Below, in pieces: positions 1-7,879 of a DNA stretch of 29,890 nucleotides. The translations under genes were made by a program, and so were the position numbers. The DNA comes from a virus. The notes under the pieces are model-generated. The model did not search any database. It saw only the letters and a list, made by a program, of their open reading frames with translations, and was not told the DNA's origin. The stretch lies in the IMG/VR virus record IMGVR_UViG_3300025030_000338, positions 1 through 29,890 of that record; one strand, written 5' to 3'. Position 1 is the first letter of the stretch. Each line of letters starts with the position of its first letter.

Positions 1-62
1 ATCAAAAATCCCGGCATTGCCTTTCCCGCTGTACGCGGGGTGATGTCTCCGTACACGTTCAT
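1..62 (-). CDS. Major capsid protein, N4-gp56-like (N-terminal 20 codons only, cut by window edge)
   Basis: Only the start of this gene lies in the window. Read leftward from the ATG at 62 it begins M-N-V-Y-G-D-I-T-P-R-T-A. The YGDI(S/T)PRTA opening is, from memory, characteristic of the N4-gp56 family major capsid protein, which builds the icosahedral shell of many podoviruses. A strong Shine-Dalgarno sequence (GGAGGT) lies 5 nt upstream of the ATG, and a small hairpin sits just before it. The position directly after a scaffold-like gene fits a capsid gene. The remaining few hundred residues lie beyond the window, so the family call rests on about 12 diagnostic residues plus context. Confidence 0.75.
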   Translation of the reverse strand, partial: MNVYGDITPRTAGKAMPGFL

Positions 63-75
63 GGTGTACCTCCTG

Positions 76-92
76 GCCGGTAGTTATCCGGC
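76..92 (-). promoter_or_regulatory. Leader hairpin directly upstream of the capsid ribosome binding site
   Basis: A GC-rich inverted repeat (GCCGG, 7-nt loop, CCGGC) lies immediately 5' of the capsid Shine-Dalgarno on the leftward transcript. The surrounding 27 nt recur with three mismatches before the tail gene that starts at 10682. It may be a transcript-stabilising or translation-modulating 5' UTR hairpin; the function is inferred. Confidence 0.5.
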
Positions 93-172
93 AAAGTTTC
101 GGCTCCTAAGGATACCGGTTTTTTCGTGGTGTCGGTGCTGAAAGCACTGAAACTACGGGGTCTAGCCTTATT

Positions 173-1024
173 TTATGCTGCAATCTTTAATTTTTTAGCT
201 TCTGCTTCAAAGGCGGCGTCAAAATCATCGGGGTCATCTTCAGACGTTACCGACGTGCGCACCGTGTCTGTAACCTCCATACGCTTCAATCGTGCCGCAG
301 TCTCCTGCTTCTTTACGTCCTCCGCAGCCTTTGTCGGGTCCGGTGTCTGGATACTCGCTCCGGTCGCGGTCTTAAACGTGCTGAACAGTTCTACGATCTC
401 AATGGCACTGCCATCAGCCAGAACCTTCGTGTATTGCGGTTGCAAGAACTTCGGTTGTGTCTCGATCCACTTAACCACATCCGGATAAATCTTTTCAGCG
501 TCGGCGTGTGCGGTATAGATCGTGTTATAGTGCTTCTCCTCCGCTGAGAGGTTGGCGGACTCGATAACTGGTGCGATCTGGCCCTTGAGTGCCTCTACAG
601 TCGTGGTCAGCAGGGTCTTGACATCCTCCAGCTCTTTCTTCAATCGATCTTCTCTCGCTGCGTGCTCCGGCCAGTCCTTGCGATACTGTTCTTCGGCAGC
701 GATCTCTTCCGGTGTCCGCACTATAGCGGCAACGGGTTCTTCCTTGACGGGCTCTACCTTCGTAGCGGCTATCGCCTCGGCGACTAGCGCCTTTATATCT
801 ACTGGAGGGTCAGCATTTTGTTCAGGTTCGGGGTCAGTCTTTTGTTCAGGTTCGGGGTCAGTCTTTTGTTCAGGTTCGGGGTCAGTCTTTTGTTCAGGTT
901 CGGGGTCAGTCTTGGCGTCACCCTCCGGCTGAGTAATTTCGTTACTCAGTCCCTCGTCAAACCCTGCGCTAAAGAGATCATCCGCCAACGCCTCAGTGTC
1001 GGTTCCTACGGCTTTTAGGCTCAC
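173..1024 (-). CDS. Scaffold-like protein preceding the capsid gene
   Basis: A 284-residue acidic protein, rich in Glu, Asp, Ala and Lys, lying between the portal region and the capsid gene, the usual place for a phage scaffolding protein that guides procapsid assembly. The GTG at 1024 is preferred: AAAGGAG lies 8 nt upstream, while the in-frame ATG at 1042 overlaps that ribosome binding site and has none of its own. Residues about 37-70 hold four tandem KTDPEPEQ-type octapeptides encoded by exact 24-bp DNA repeats, giving an extended, probably disordered spacer. The second half is helical and charged and ends in a basic KKLKIAA tail, as scaffolds often do. The role rests on position and composition, not on a catalytic motif. 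Confidence 0.65.
   Translation of the reverse strand: MSLKAVGTDTEALADDLFSAGFDEGLSNEITQPEGDAKTDPEPEQKTDPEPEQKTDPEPEQKTDPEPEQNADPPVDIKALVAEAIAATKVEPVKEEPVAAIVRTPEEIAAEEQYRKDWPEHAAREDRLKKELEDVKTLLTTTVEALKGQIAPVIESANLSAEEKHYNTIYTAHADAEKIYPDVVKWIETQPKFLQPQYTKVLADGSAIEIVELFSTFKTATGASIQTPDPTKAAEDVKKQETAARLKRMEVTDTVRTSVTSEDDPDDFDAAFEAEAKKLKIAA
816..911. repeat. Four 24-bp tandem repeats inside the scaffold-like gene
   Basis: Four head-to-tail 24-bp units at 816-839, 840-863, 864-887 and 888-911 encode the repeated octapeptide with core TDPEPEQ. The unit is a multiple of three, so copy-number change would keep the reading frame. Confidence 0.9.
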
Positions 1025-1053
1025 GTTAAAAGCTCCTTTCAATATTGGTTTTC

Positions 1054-1082
1054 AAGTAACTACATTTTTAACACATTGTCAA
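1054..1082 (-). promoter_or_regulatory. Possible sigma70 promoter for the scaffold and capsid genes
   Basis: On the leftward strand TTGACA (1077-1082) lies in the AT-rich gap upstream of the scaffold start, but the -10 at 17-nt spacing (TTACTT, 1054-1059) is a poor match. The wider string ATTTGACTTGACA closely resembles the -35 region of the rightward promoter at 16131. It would add internal transcription for the most abundant virion protein. The weak -10 limits confidence. Confidence 0.35.
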
Positions 1083-1101
1083 GTCAAATATCTACTCACT
1101 T

Positions 1102-1353
1102 TTAATTTTTTTGTACTGCAAAGATGTCAAGTAATTCACTGATCTCCTTGATGCGTCCCTGCGTCCCCGCGTCAAGTTCTTTACTGAGTCTGGTGCGCTC
1201 CAGTTCGATGCGTACTACCAGGTACTCGAACAGGTCTTCGCCGACACTACTTGGCGGCAGCTTTTCTTTCAGGTTTTGCAGCAGCTCCTTCTCCCTTTCC
1301 TTTAGGTGTGATCTGGTCGAGAAGTAGCTGGATCGACTGTAGAGCGGTGGCAT
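1102..1353 (-). CDS. Small helical protein overlapping the portal gene's 3' end
   Basis: An 83-residue ORF of unknown function. Its first 107 nt overlap the end of the portal gene in another frame. The ATG at 1353 is chosen because AAAGGAG lies 6 nt upstream, inside portal coding sequence; the ATG at 1377 lacks such a site. The protein is charged and probably helical, with heptad-like spacing in its middle (residues about 18-70), and may form a coiled coil. Lying between portal and scaffold it could be a minor head or head-completion protein, but nothing in it proves this. The part beyond 1247 is not constrained by the portal and still reads as a sensible protein. Confidence 0.65.
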   Translation of the reverse strand: MPPLYSRSSYFSTRSHLKEREKELLQNLKEKLPPSSVGEDLFEYLVVRIELERTRLSKELDAGTQGRIKEISELLDIFAVQKN

Positions 1354-3355
1354 CTTTGGCTCCTTTCGCTTTGGCAAGATTCAGGGCGATCTTAGAAAGC
1401 CCGTCCTGTACTTTAGTAGTGATGGTCTGAGCGATCTCTTCCGCCTTGGCGGCTTTCTCCTGTGCTGCGGCCAGCTGGAGCTGGGTCTTGCTCTCATCCA
1501 AACCTTGCTGTACCTGGGCTGCACGTGCCTGGTTCTGGTCGTACTGCGCCAGCTTGGCTTCGGCCTCTTTCTTCGGCAACAGGTATTTAGAGGGCAGGTC
1601 GCGGGACAGCAGCCGATCCTGCAACATCTCGCGCTCATCTAATTGGGTGCGTTCCCGGTCGGTGAGTGTGCCGTTCAGTTGGTCGAGGGCGGCGCCACGT
1701 ACCTCTTTAGCCACCAGAGACAGGTTGCCTTTAGGCATCACTTGAAAATCACCCTTGATGTCCGCCTTCTCGTTAAACTCCATGTTCCATTTAACCAGAC
1801 TGCCTATGAAGGACTTTACAAAGCGGTCAAAGGAGCGCACGTCATCTTTCGTCACCATATCCCCGCCAGCGCGCATCATGGACATATTATTACTGGTACG
1901 GAACGCCTCGCCTAAAGGCTGTGCGTCACCCATCGTCCACGACTGGAGGTGGCTCTCGGTGTCGAACACACGCACGAAGTTATCGCGCAGTGCTAACAGC
2001 TCAGATGTGTGGTTGGGTATGTCGTAAATCCGGATGGCGGGATAGTTGGCTTCGTTGCCGTCGCCGTGACGGTGGATGGTCATGCCGCCAGATATCTTGC
2101 CGACGTTGCGGGAGGTATCCAGCAGGTCGTCGTTGACCTCCTTGATGGAGCTGGCGCTATCGGCCATGTTGTCCATGATAGCGCGGTCGATAGCGCAGAT
2201 TTTCATCTGTGAGTCACGTAACGTCTCCACCTTGGCTGAACCGGTCAATGGGCCATCCTCATCCTCTTCAGGAATGAAGGCGTGGAACATGTCGGAAACT
2301 TTATCTCCAAAAGGTGCGGTGTCAGCCTTGATGACGACCTCACCCAATAGCCAGATGTCGGCTAGAATATCCTTCCCGAGCGCCGTACCTGGTACAGTCA
2401 CCCCGATATCAGCCAACTCCTGTGCCGAGATATAGCCGTACCAGCGAATGACCTCGAACTGGCGCACTTCAGTGCTGGCGGTGGTCTGGTCAGTCTGCTT
2501 GATGCTGTTCAGCTCCGCCTCGAAGCCGCGTGCCTTGTAGTTGCCACTGGTGTGCTCTCGCAGGTACTCATTGATTTCATCGCTGAGGAAGTCGCTGCGT
2601 TTGGCGAGTGCTCGCAGCCCTTGGCGTGAGTATGCCTTGCGTACAAACAAACCTTCCTGGGTATCCCACGTTTGTGCGGATAGGTCAGGGTAGACATCCC
2701 ACGCCTTGAGGGTGCTGTAATAGGGTCGCTTGAGTTCCTTGGACACCGCCGCGAAGTTCCCTTGTTCGTCCGGCTCCCACACGCGCTCGGTCTGAGTCTT
2801 GACCTGCGGACCCTCGACGACGCCAAAACCATAGATGCCGCCGCGCCGGATGACTTTTTTGCATAGCTCGGGATAGTCGATGCCTTCATCAGAGAGCTGA
2901 TCCTCACACTCCATAGTCATGCGGTCTGAGCGTTGCTTGGCCAACTCCTTGACTGCCTGCTCGATCATCTCACTCGTGACTGGTTGCGGCTCCTGCTGCG
3001 ACTGCTCGGCAATCAGTAGTTGCTGCTGTTCGAGGGTCGTAATTATGTTGGCCAGATCCGCCTTGGAGATATTGGGGAATGGTGACGGCTCCAGGCTCCA
3101 GTTCTTCTCTTGGGCCGGGAACATCATCTCCATGATCTTGGCCACCCACCCCACGATCTTGGTGTGGGTATCCTTGGGGTAGACCCTCGACATGCCCTCG
3201 GGGATCTTGATCTCGGGATCGTAGATAGCTTTGTATTGGCGCAGGTTGCGCAGCCATTGCAGTTCAAGCGTATTGCGCTCTCGGGCAAAGGTCTCGAACT
3301 TACCCCACATGCGCTTGCCGAGGGCCTCCAGTTTTTCCTTGTCGGTAACTATCAT
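1247..3355 (-). CDS. Portal protein
   Basis: A 702-residue protein, in the size range of podovirus portals, which form the dodecameric ring at the capsid vertex through which DNA is packaged and the tail attaches. The N-terminus has a segment near residues 58-95 containing MMFPAQEKNW, a pattern I associate with portals of phages carrying N4-gp56-like capsids. The C-terminal 130 residues are Ala, Gln, Lys and Glu rich and probably helical, like the portal barrel. GGGAGG lies 5 nt before the ATG. It follows the large terminase with a 12-nt gap, the classic terminase-portal order. The last 107 nt are also read in another frame by the next gene. Confidence 0.88.
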   Translation of the reverse strand: MIVTDKEKLEALGKRMWGKFETFARERNTLELQWLRNLRQYKAIYDPEIKIPEGMSRVYPKDTHTKIVGWVAKIMEMMFPAQEKNWSLEPSPFPNISKADLANIITTLEQQQLLIAEQSQQEPQPVTSEMIEQAVKELAKQRSDRMTMECEDQLSDEGIDYPELCKKVIRRGGIYGFGVVEGPQVKTQTERVWEPDEQGNFAAVSKELKRPYYSTLKAWDVYPDLSAQTWDTQEGLFVRKAYSRQGLRALAKRSDFLSDEINEYLREHTSGNYKARGFEAELNSIKQTDQTTASTEVRQFEVIRWYGYISAQELADIGVTVPGTALGKDILADIWLLGEVVIKADTAPFGDKVSDMFHAFIPEEDEDGPLTGSAKVETLRDSQMKICAIDRAIMDNMADSASSIKEVNDDLLDTSRNVGKISGGMTIHRHGDGNEANYPAIRIYDIPNHTSELLALRDNFVRVFDTESHLQSWTMGDAQPLGEAFRTSNNMSMMRAGGDMVTKDDVRSFDRFVKSFIGSLVKWNMEFNEKADIKGDFQVMPKGNLSLVAKEVRGAALDQLNGTLTDRERTQLDEREMLQDRLLSRDLPSKYLLPKKEAEAKLAQYDQNQARAAQVQQGLDESKTQLQLAAAQEKAAKAEEIAQTITTKVQDGLSKIALNLAKAKGAKDATALQSIQLLLDQITPKGKGEGAAAKPERKAAAK

Positions 3356-3367
3356 AGTGCCTCCCGG

Positions 3368-4843
3368 CTAGTAGCCTGCGTATCTGTCTGCGGGTTGGTG
3401 TGTGTGCTGGGTCGTATTGGTGCTTCTGGTGCGTACAAAATGTGTGGGGTCGTAGTTCTTGCCGAGAATGAACAGCGTGCCGTACTGATCTGCCTCACAG
3501 ACATGACTCCATTTATTCTTGTCCGGCGCATCCTTGAACTTGCCATCGGCAGTCTTCTGCCGTGTATATCTGTACTTACTGCGCAGCCCCTCGATCAGCA
3601 TTTTACACTCGTCGTCATACTCAATGCCTGGTTCGCCGTCCGGCCACCAGTTGCGGAATGGTTCGTCCAGTGCGTTGATCCGTGCCGTAGGATCGTTGGT
3701 GGCGGCGCACTTGACCGCGTTGCCGGAGTCAGGCATATCGGTGACATATATCTTCTTCAGCAGCTTCCTGATTGAATCGTCATCAGTCTCATTTTGCCTC
3801 TTCCATGCAGGGTCGCCGATAAAGACCAGCGGGTTATTCGGGAAGTAGTTTTTGATCGTAGGCCAGAGTTTTGTGGAATTGAATGTTTTGAAACCCATGT
3901 CGAAGCCTACCGCCTCGCGCAGCTTTCTGAGCCGCCCGTCTCGCCCCAGCTGCATGAATACCGCCGCCGGGTTACGAGCTGAATCAATACCGACAATCAC
4001 AGGTAAAAAGGGGTCGATCTGCAAGCCGCGTTTCTTCCTCCGGTCATACTGAAACGACTTCTCATAGACCGGCTTGCCAGACTGGCTTTTGGCATATAGG
4101 CCGTGAACATAGACATCAATCCATGCCTGCGACTTGCCCTTGGAAAGTTCCTCATAATAGCCTGGTCGCAGATTCTCAATGTTCTCCGCTTCTGGTGATA
4201 ATCCGGATGGCTGCTTGAACGCATCAACCTGAATAATGGAGTTTTCTTCGTCCTCCACCTGTGGCAACCCCTCCATAAGTTTGTAGTGATCAGAGTCGAT
4301 CTCTGGAGGGTTGGTGGTGTAGATGATCCCTGAGCGATACCTGAATCCTTCCGGAAAAGCGTCGGACTTGCTCTGCGACGGAAATCGTCCACGTCTCCCC
4401 TCAAGGTCAGAGAGCAACGGCACTGGGATCTCGCGTGCTTCCTCGACCCAGACCCATGTTACCTGGAGGGAAAGAACGCGTTGCACGTCCTCGGGCGTAT
4501 CCAGTGAACGAAAAAGCCATTTGGAGCGCACGTCGTTGAAGCTGAACTCCATCGCCATGTCGCTCTCTTTCCACTTATATATCTCGACTGGTAGCAATTC
4601 GCGTACAGACGCCAGAGTTGTATCCTTTAGCTGCTGCTTGGTATTTCGTACTACAAGCATTACGCTTTCGCGCAGTCCATTTGCGCCTTGGGGCATCAGT
4701 ATGCTCTGGCGTAGCAGCTCGACAATCGCTCCGGAGGTTTTGCCCCCGCCGACTGGCCCCATTAGAGCACGCATAGAGTGATCTGAGAGCATAAACTTCC
4801 GCACCGTCTTGGATGGCGTATAGTTTAGCCCACCTATAGCCAT
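3368..4843 (-). CDS. terL: Terminase large subunit
   Basis: A 491-residue packaging motor combining ATPase and nuclease. Visible ATPase motifs are a Walker A (GPVGGGKTS, about residues 29-37), a Walker B (VTWVWVEEARE, about 128-138) and a coupling motif (YTTNPPE, about 175). The C-terminal RNase H-like nuclease shows VGIDSARNP, VFIGDP and an EADQYG segment that supply the expected acidic residues. It translocates DNA into the procapsid through the portal and cuts concatemers. The ATG overlaps the stop of the tiny upstream gene (TAATG) and is preceded by GAGGGG. Portal follows directly, as is usual. The C-terminal 25 residues are Thr/Arg rich and look disordered. Confidence 0.93.
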   Translation of the reverse strand: MAIGGLNYTPSKTVRKFMLSDHSMRALMGPVGGGKTSGAIVELLRQSILMPQGANGLRESVMLVVRNTKQQLKDTTLASVRELLPVEIYKWKESDMAMEFSFNDVRSKWLFRSLDTPEDVQRVLSLQVTWVWVEEAREIPVPLLSDLEGRRGRFPSQSKSDAFPEGFRYRSGIIYTTNPPEIDSDHYKLMEGLPQVEDEENSIIQVDAFKQPSGLSPEAENIENLRPGYYEELSKGKSQAWIDVYVHGLYAKSQSGKPVYEKSFQYDRRKKRGLQIDPFLPVIVGIDSARNPAAVFMQLGRDGRLRKLREAVGFDMGFKTFNSTKLWPTIKNYFPNNPLVFIGDPAWKRQNETDDDSIRKLLKKIYVTDMPDSGNAVKCAATNDPTARINALDEPFRNWWPDGEPGIEYDDECKMLIEGLRSKYRYTRQKTADGKFKDAPDKNKWSHVCEADQYGTLFILGKNYDPTHFVRTRSTNTTQHTHQPADRYAGY

Positions 4844-4956
4844 TACTTCTTCCCCTCATAGCTGATACAACAATCCCAAGGCTGGCGACTACTAGCTGTC
4901 AAAGAGCACTTCCTGATCTTGTTTTGGTGGAACTTACAGCCCTTGCAGGATTTCAT
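4843..4956 (-). CDS. Tiny cysteine-rich protein between spanin and terminase
   Basis: A 37-residue ORF with Cys at positions 4, 7, 17, 29 and 30, including an N-terminal CKGC pair and a late CC pair, which suggests zinc binding. Its ATG overlaps the upstream stop (ATGA) and its own stop overlaps the terminase start (TAATG), so it is tightly coupled on both sides. That gap-free coupling is the main argument that it is a gene. Function unknown. Confidence 0.6.
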   Translation of the reverse strand: MKSCKGCKFHQNKIRKCSLTASSRQPWDCCISYEGKK

Positions 4957-5186
4957 TTATCCATCCCTTCATACCCTTTCAGAATTAACCGCAACTGCTC
5001 CTCAGCGTCCTGACACAGTAAGAGATCCTGCGTCATCGTCTTGATTATGGTCGCCGACGAGGTAGTCTCGGGCAGAGCAGCCGTCCGGTAGATAGTCAAG
5101 CTGAGTGGTGGTGGCGCCGGGCAACGGGTTATGTAGATCGTATCCGTACAGCCGGTCATCAGTAAACACAGTAGGAGCCATCTCAT
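4953..5186 (-). CDS. Rz1: o-spanin, Rz1-like outer-membrane lipoprotein
   Basis: A 77-residue protein with an N-terminal signal ending in the lipobox LMTGC, so Cys13 would be lipidated. A proline run (PAPPPLSL, about residues 22-29) is typical of Rz1 proteins. The ATG at 5186 overlaps the stop of the i-spanin gene (ATGA) and has AAAGGAAGG upstream; the longer in-frame start at 5237 would bury the signal peptide. With the upstream i-spanin it should span the periplasm and fuse inner and outer membranes in the last step of lysis, implying a Gram-negative host. Confidence 0.85.
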   Translation of the reverse strand: MRWLLLCLLMTGCTDTIYITRCPAPPPLSLTIYRTAALPETTSSATIIKTMTQDLLLCQDAEEQLRLILKGYEGMDK

Positions 5187-5536
5187 TGATTCCTTCCTTT
5201 CAGTATTTTGAGCGCCTGTGTGGTCGCGTCGCTGCAATCCTCAGGCCAGTTATCAAACATTTCCTTGAGCTTCCGGGCGGTGTCGGCCTGTCTCTTTTTA
5301 GTCTTCGATAGCTCCACGGTTGTGGCGGCCAACCTCGCATCTTGCGCCTTGGACACCGCTGTGATTGATGCGAGCTGATTCTTCAGACCTTGCCCTTCAA
5401 GCTGAGCAGCCTCAAGCCGAAACATCTGGAAACGCAAGAATAGGCTTACTCCTGCGAGCACGGCGAGCAGTAGAATACAGAACGCCCTCCACGGGTTATC
5501 GGTGACGAACTTGATGGCTAGGTAGGCGAGTTCCAT
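5183..5536 (-). CDS. Rz: i-spanin, Rz-like inner-membrane protein
   Basis: A 117-residue protein with one N-terminal membrane segment (about residues 17-36) followed by a long charged, Ala/Gln/Lys-rich helix (about 40-95) expected to form a periplasmic coiled coil. This is the standard Rz layout: anchored in the inner membrane and binding the o-spanin through its C-terminus. The start overlaps the upstream stop (TAATG) and the end overlaps the o-spanin start. Confidence 0.83.
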   Translation of the reverse strand: MELAYLAIKFVTDNPWRAFCILLLAVLAGVSLFLRFQMFRLEAAQLEGQGLKNQLASITAVSKAQDARLAATTVELSKTKKRQADTARKLKEMFDNWPEDCSDATTQALKILKGRNQ

Positions 5537-5721
5537 TACTGCGCTCCTTCAGGTGCTAGCTTGGTTTTGGAGTAGGCGTCGATTACAAAGATGCCTGTGG
5601 TCAGCATAACCCACTCTGCGCCTGCGATAAAACCGCTGACCAGTAAATAAGTAGCAACGACCCAAGCCACGTATTTTTTTGCTATGAAGGTTTCTGCCAA
5701 TCTTTTTAATCTTTTGAGCAT
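5536..5721 (-). CDS. Small membrane protein in the lysis cluster, holin or antiholin candidate
   Basis: A 61-residue protein with a basic N-terminus (MLKRLKR) and a long hydrophobic stretch (about residues 17-51), enough for one long or two short membrane helices. The ATG at 5721 is preferred over 5817 because GGGG lies 9 nt upstream and the longer N-terminus is arginine-rich and overlaps the previous small gene. Its place between endolysin and spanins makes it a holin or holin-modulator candidate alongside the membrane protein at 6309-6656. The sequence cannot decide which forms the lesion. Confidence 0.6.
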   Translation of the reverse strand: MLKRLKRLAETFIAKKYVAWVVATYLLVSGFIAGAEWVMLTTGIFVIDAYSKTKLAPEGAQ

Positions 5722-5738
5722 CTTAGCATCCCCTATAC

Positions 5739-5828
5739 TTATTTGGATCTCTCTGCACACTGATTGCACTTCTCGCAGTCGTAATCGTCGGCAACGAAAC
5801 CACCTATCTGCTTGCAAAACTTAGCCAT
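5739..5828 (-). CDS. Very small cysteine-containing protein
   Basis: A 29-residue ORF whose Cys residues (positions 5, 20, 23 and 26) include a C-x2-C-x2-C arrangement, possibly a metal site. The ATG at 5828 has AAGGAG 7 nt upstream. A longer reading from the ATG at 5912, overlapping the endolysin end, is possible but has a weak ribosome binding site. Function unknown. Confidence 0.45.
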   Translation of the reverse strand: MAKFCKQIGGFVADDYDCEKCNQCAERSK

Positions 5829-5892
5829 GTCCAGCTCCTTGAAATAGAGGTATAAAAGCCAATTCTGGTGATTGACCAGAGATGCCAAGTAC

Positions 5893-6312
5893 TCAAGCGA
5901 CTTCAATTTTCCCATCCAGCCAGAGAGCTTGTTGTGCCTTCCAGTTCGGATCTTCGTAGTGGGGTGAGTCCGGGATACTTTTGAAGTCGTACCCGCAGCG
6001 CAATCCCAGTTGCTCACCTATCCGGTGCATGGCATTCCAAACGTCGTCTGGGGCTTTCCACCACAGGGTTCCGTCCTCTTTTTTCGGGCATAGGTCAGCA
6101 GCAAGACCAAAGTTGTGAGGTGATTGGCCGCCTTTGGCTTTAGTGACGATATTACCTGGAGCTGTTCGGCCCTGAGCGTAGAGCTTGTCTTGTTCCGCAA
6201 TAGTTCGCCTCCCAGATGTAACTATGGTGCGTATACCCATGATTAGTAGTTGTGCTTGTAGTTGGATGATTTTAACTTTGAAATCCGACTCCAATGTGTC
6301 GATGGCTCTCAT
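5893..6312 (-). CDS. Endolysin, M15-type L-Ala-D-Glu or D-Ala-D-Ala peptidase
   Basis: A 139-residue single-domain enzyme with the zinc-peptidase M15 signature SPHNFGLAADL, where His66 and Asp73 are expected ligands. The second histidine motif, DSPHYE (His118), follows a GYDFKSI segment like that of the phage L-alanyl-D-glutamate endopeptidases. It would cut the peptide cross-links of peptidoglycan at the end of infection. There is no signal peptide, so it needs the neighbouring holin. The start overlaps the upstream stop (ATGA). Length is normal for the family. Confidence 0.88.
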   Translation of the reverse strand: MRAIDTLESDFKVKIIQLQAQLLIMGIRTIVTSGRRTIAEQDKLYAQGRTAPGNIVTKAKGGQSPHNFGLAADLCPKKEDGTLWWKAPDDVWNAMHRIGEQLGLRCGYDFKSIPDSPHYEDPNWKAQQALWLDGKIEVA

Positions 6313-6656
6313 TTACCCGCCTTTCCGGCAGACTGTGCTGCCTCGATAATGCCGTGCTTGATGGCCCACGCGATAACAGTCACCAAACCTGCACCAATCG
6401 CCGCCAGAAACGCGTATCCAACTGCCAGTATTCCGCCGTTGATGGTTCTGATAGTTCGCTTCAACAGGGCGATCTCAGCCGGCTCAAACCCCATCGCGCA
6501 TGACTTGTGACTTACCGCTTGCACGACCTTAGCGATAATTAGTATATCGTCACGCGTTAGTGCATTACGCCGTTTCTCACCACCTTCTGGTGCGTCAGTC
6601 AGTTCGTCCATTATGTCTTGTAGCTCTGTGAGGTCAATGTTGATCGGCCCTGGCAT
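6309..6656 (-). CDS. Membrane protein, probable holin
   Basis: A 115-residue protein with a soluble acidic N-terminal half and one strongly hydrophobic segment (about residues 75-98), followed by a short Ala/Lys tail. Its position immediately before the endolysin, with an ATGA overlap, is the usual holin position. GGAGG precedes the ATG. Single-span holins with long cytoplasmic N-termini exist but are less common, so the assignment is from context; the small membrane protein at 5536-5721 competes for the role. Confidence 0.62.
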   Translation of the reverse strand: MPGPINIDLTELQDIMDELTDAPEGGEKRRNALTRDDILIIAKVVQAVSHKSCAMGFEPAEIALLKRTIRTINGGILAVGYAFLAAIGAGLVTVIAWAIKHGIIEAAQSAGKAGK

Positions 6657-6670
6657 GCGTGACCTCCGTT

Positions 6671-6922
6671 TTACTTTAGTGTGGCATCATCGCCCTCATC
6701 GGGCTGTATTGACTCTTTCGTGTGTCCCTGATCCCAGAAGAAAAACTTATCGATAATTGTCGCGAAGAGCCGTTCTAAATCATCCCGGCGCTTGCCTACT
6801 CTTGATGAAATATATTCGTCGCCGTCTCCAAGGCAGATGGCGTTCAACAGGCAGTCCAGGCCGAGCAAAGTATGCTTTAGACCTTTGCCAAGATTACGAA
6901 AGTATGAGCGCAGGAAGTTCAT
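6671..6922 (-). CDS. Conserved phage protein near the lysis genes, unknown function
   Basis: An 83-residue protein. Its central stretch LLNAICLGDGDEYISSRVGKR matches, from memory, a family seen beside lysis genes in many phages (LDxLLNAxxxGDxDExxSSRxGKR). The ATG at 6922 (GAGGAA 8 nt upstream) is chosen; it lies 29 nt inside the end of the upstream gene. The N-terminus is basic with a short hydrophobic stretch, so membrane association is possible. Role unknown. Confidence 0.65.
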   Translation of the reverse strand: MNFLRSYFRNLGKGLKHTLLGLDCLLNAICLGDGDEYISSRVGKRRDDLERLFATIIDKFFFWDQGHTKESIQPDEGDDATLK

Positions 6923-7280
6923 TGATAAGTTCCTCACTCGTCGGTATTGCCCGCAACGCATTCTGGCAAGCGTTCAACACGTCATAGCACTTCCGCCAGC
7001 AGCCATCGCGCCAATCACAGTAGGCCAAACCCTCAGCGCTGAACACGGGATCGGTCGAATTGCTATAAGAGCAGGCCGAAAGGATACCATCATACATCCT
7101 GAGCCTCGCGCCTTCGTCCAAATGGCACTGGACGGCGGATTGCAGCATAGATATGATCCTTTGTTCTTCGGCCAAAGCTTGCGCTGCTGCTTCTTCCGCA
7201 GTGAGATCGGGGATGTCGTATATCTCGACAATCTCTTTCCCGGTCGAGCAGTCCATAATCATTCTAGTTGCTTGTGCCAT
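6894..7280 (-). CDS. Tail fibre-associated protein, assembly chaperone-like
   Basis: A 128-residue protein. The second half (about residues 65-110) contains SYSNSTDPVFSAEG and a WRDGCWRKCYDVL segment, matching the common phage pattern SYxxSxxxxxxxEGxAxxxWRDxVWxxCY found in short proteins just downstream of tail-fibre genes. These are usually called tail-fibre assembly or fibre-tip proteins. GGAAAT precedes the ATG, 2 nt after the upstream stop. The role comes from family pattern and position. Confidence 0.65.
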   Translation of the reverse strand: MAQATRMIMDCSTGKEIVEIYDIPDLTAEEAAAQALAEEQRIISMLQSAVQCHLDEGARLRMYDGILSACSYSNSTDPVFSAEGLAYCDWRDGCWRKCYDVLNACQNALRAIPTSEELINELPALILS

Positions 7281-7282
7281 TG

Positions 7283-7879
7283 CTATTTCCTTTTGTACAG
7301 TCGTAAAATTGATCCAATTTTTATGCCGTTAGCGACATCTCCTACAACGGTAATACTGGTTATGTTGGTTATTGTGGCCGAATATTTAGCTATAGATACA
7401 TAGTTGATCAATGCGTCTAGTCGCATCGTTTGACCTTGGATTACGCCATACCCCCCTATTCTGGTTATATTGGCAGTGCCAAATAATACAGTCTGGGTCG
7501 TGGACATATCGCCCAGTTTAGCAAAGTTGTCTGTACTAGCTATATACGCCGTTGTAGCAAACGCGACCAAATATTGCTGTTTGTACCCAGTTGATGACGC
7601 ATCACCATTAAATCTGATTGAGATTGTATTTGTACTGGTATTTACAGGTAACAGTTCGACTACCAGTACATATCCGCCGTCAGTATTCCCATCCAGGCCC
7701 GAGAATGTATAGGATGTCACATCGCTGCCGGATATGATTGTCTCGGCTTTTAAGAGGCTTCCTAGTGTCACCACCGAAGCAAGTGTCGCTTTCTTATTCG
7801 CGCCTGCTTGCAAAATAGGTATAAAGTCCGCCCCTGTTGGAGTTACTGTCATATCTGCGCTAATCTTGGTATCCGCCAT
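7283..7879 (-). CDS. Tail fibre or receptor-binding protein
   Basis: A 198-residue protein opening with ADTKISADMTVTPTGADFIPI, the head often seen on phage tail-fibre and spike subunits, followed by a Ser/Thr/Gly-rich beta-strand-dense body. The C-terminus (about residues 90-198) reads like a compact beta-sandwich or fibre tip. GGGAGG precedes the ATG. Lying after the lectin-like gene, it is probably part of the adsorption apparatus. No enzymatic motif is seen. Confidence 0.65.
   Translation of the reverse strand: MADTKISADMTVTPTGADFIPILQAGANKKATLASVVTLGSLLKAETIISGSDVTSYTFSGLDGNTDGGYVLVVELLPVNTSTNTISIRFNGDASSTGYKQQYLVAFATTAYIASTDNFAKLGDMSTTQTVLFGTANITRIGGYGVIQGQTMRLDALINYVSIAKYSATITNITSITVVGDVANGIKIGSILRLYKRK

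Noticed and set aside
4575-4859. Alternative leftward ORF over the terminase start
   Set aside because: Shadow frame inside terL; terL has the motifs and the coupled start.
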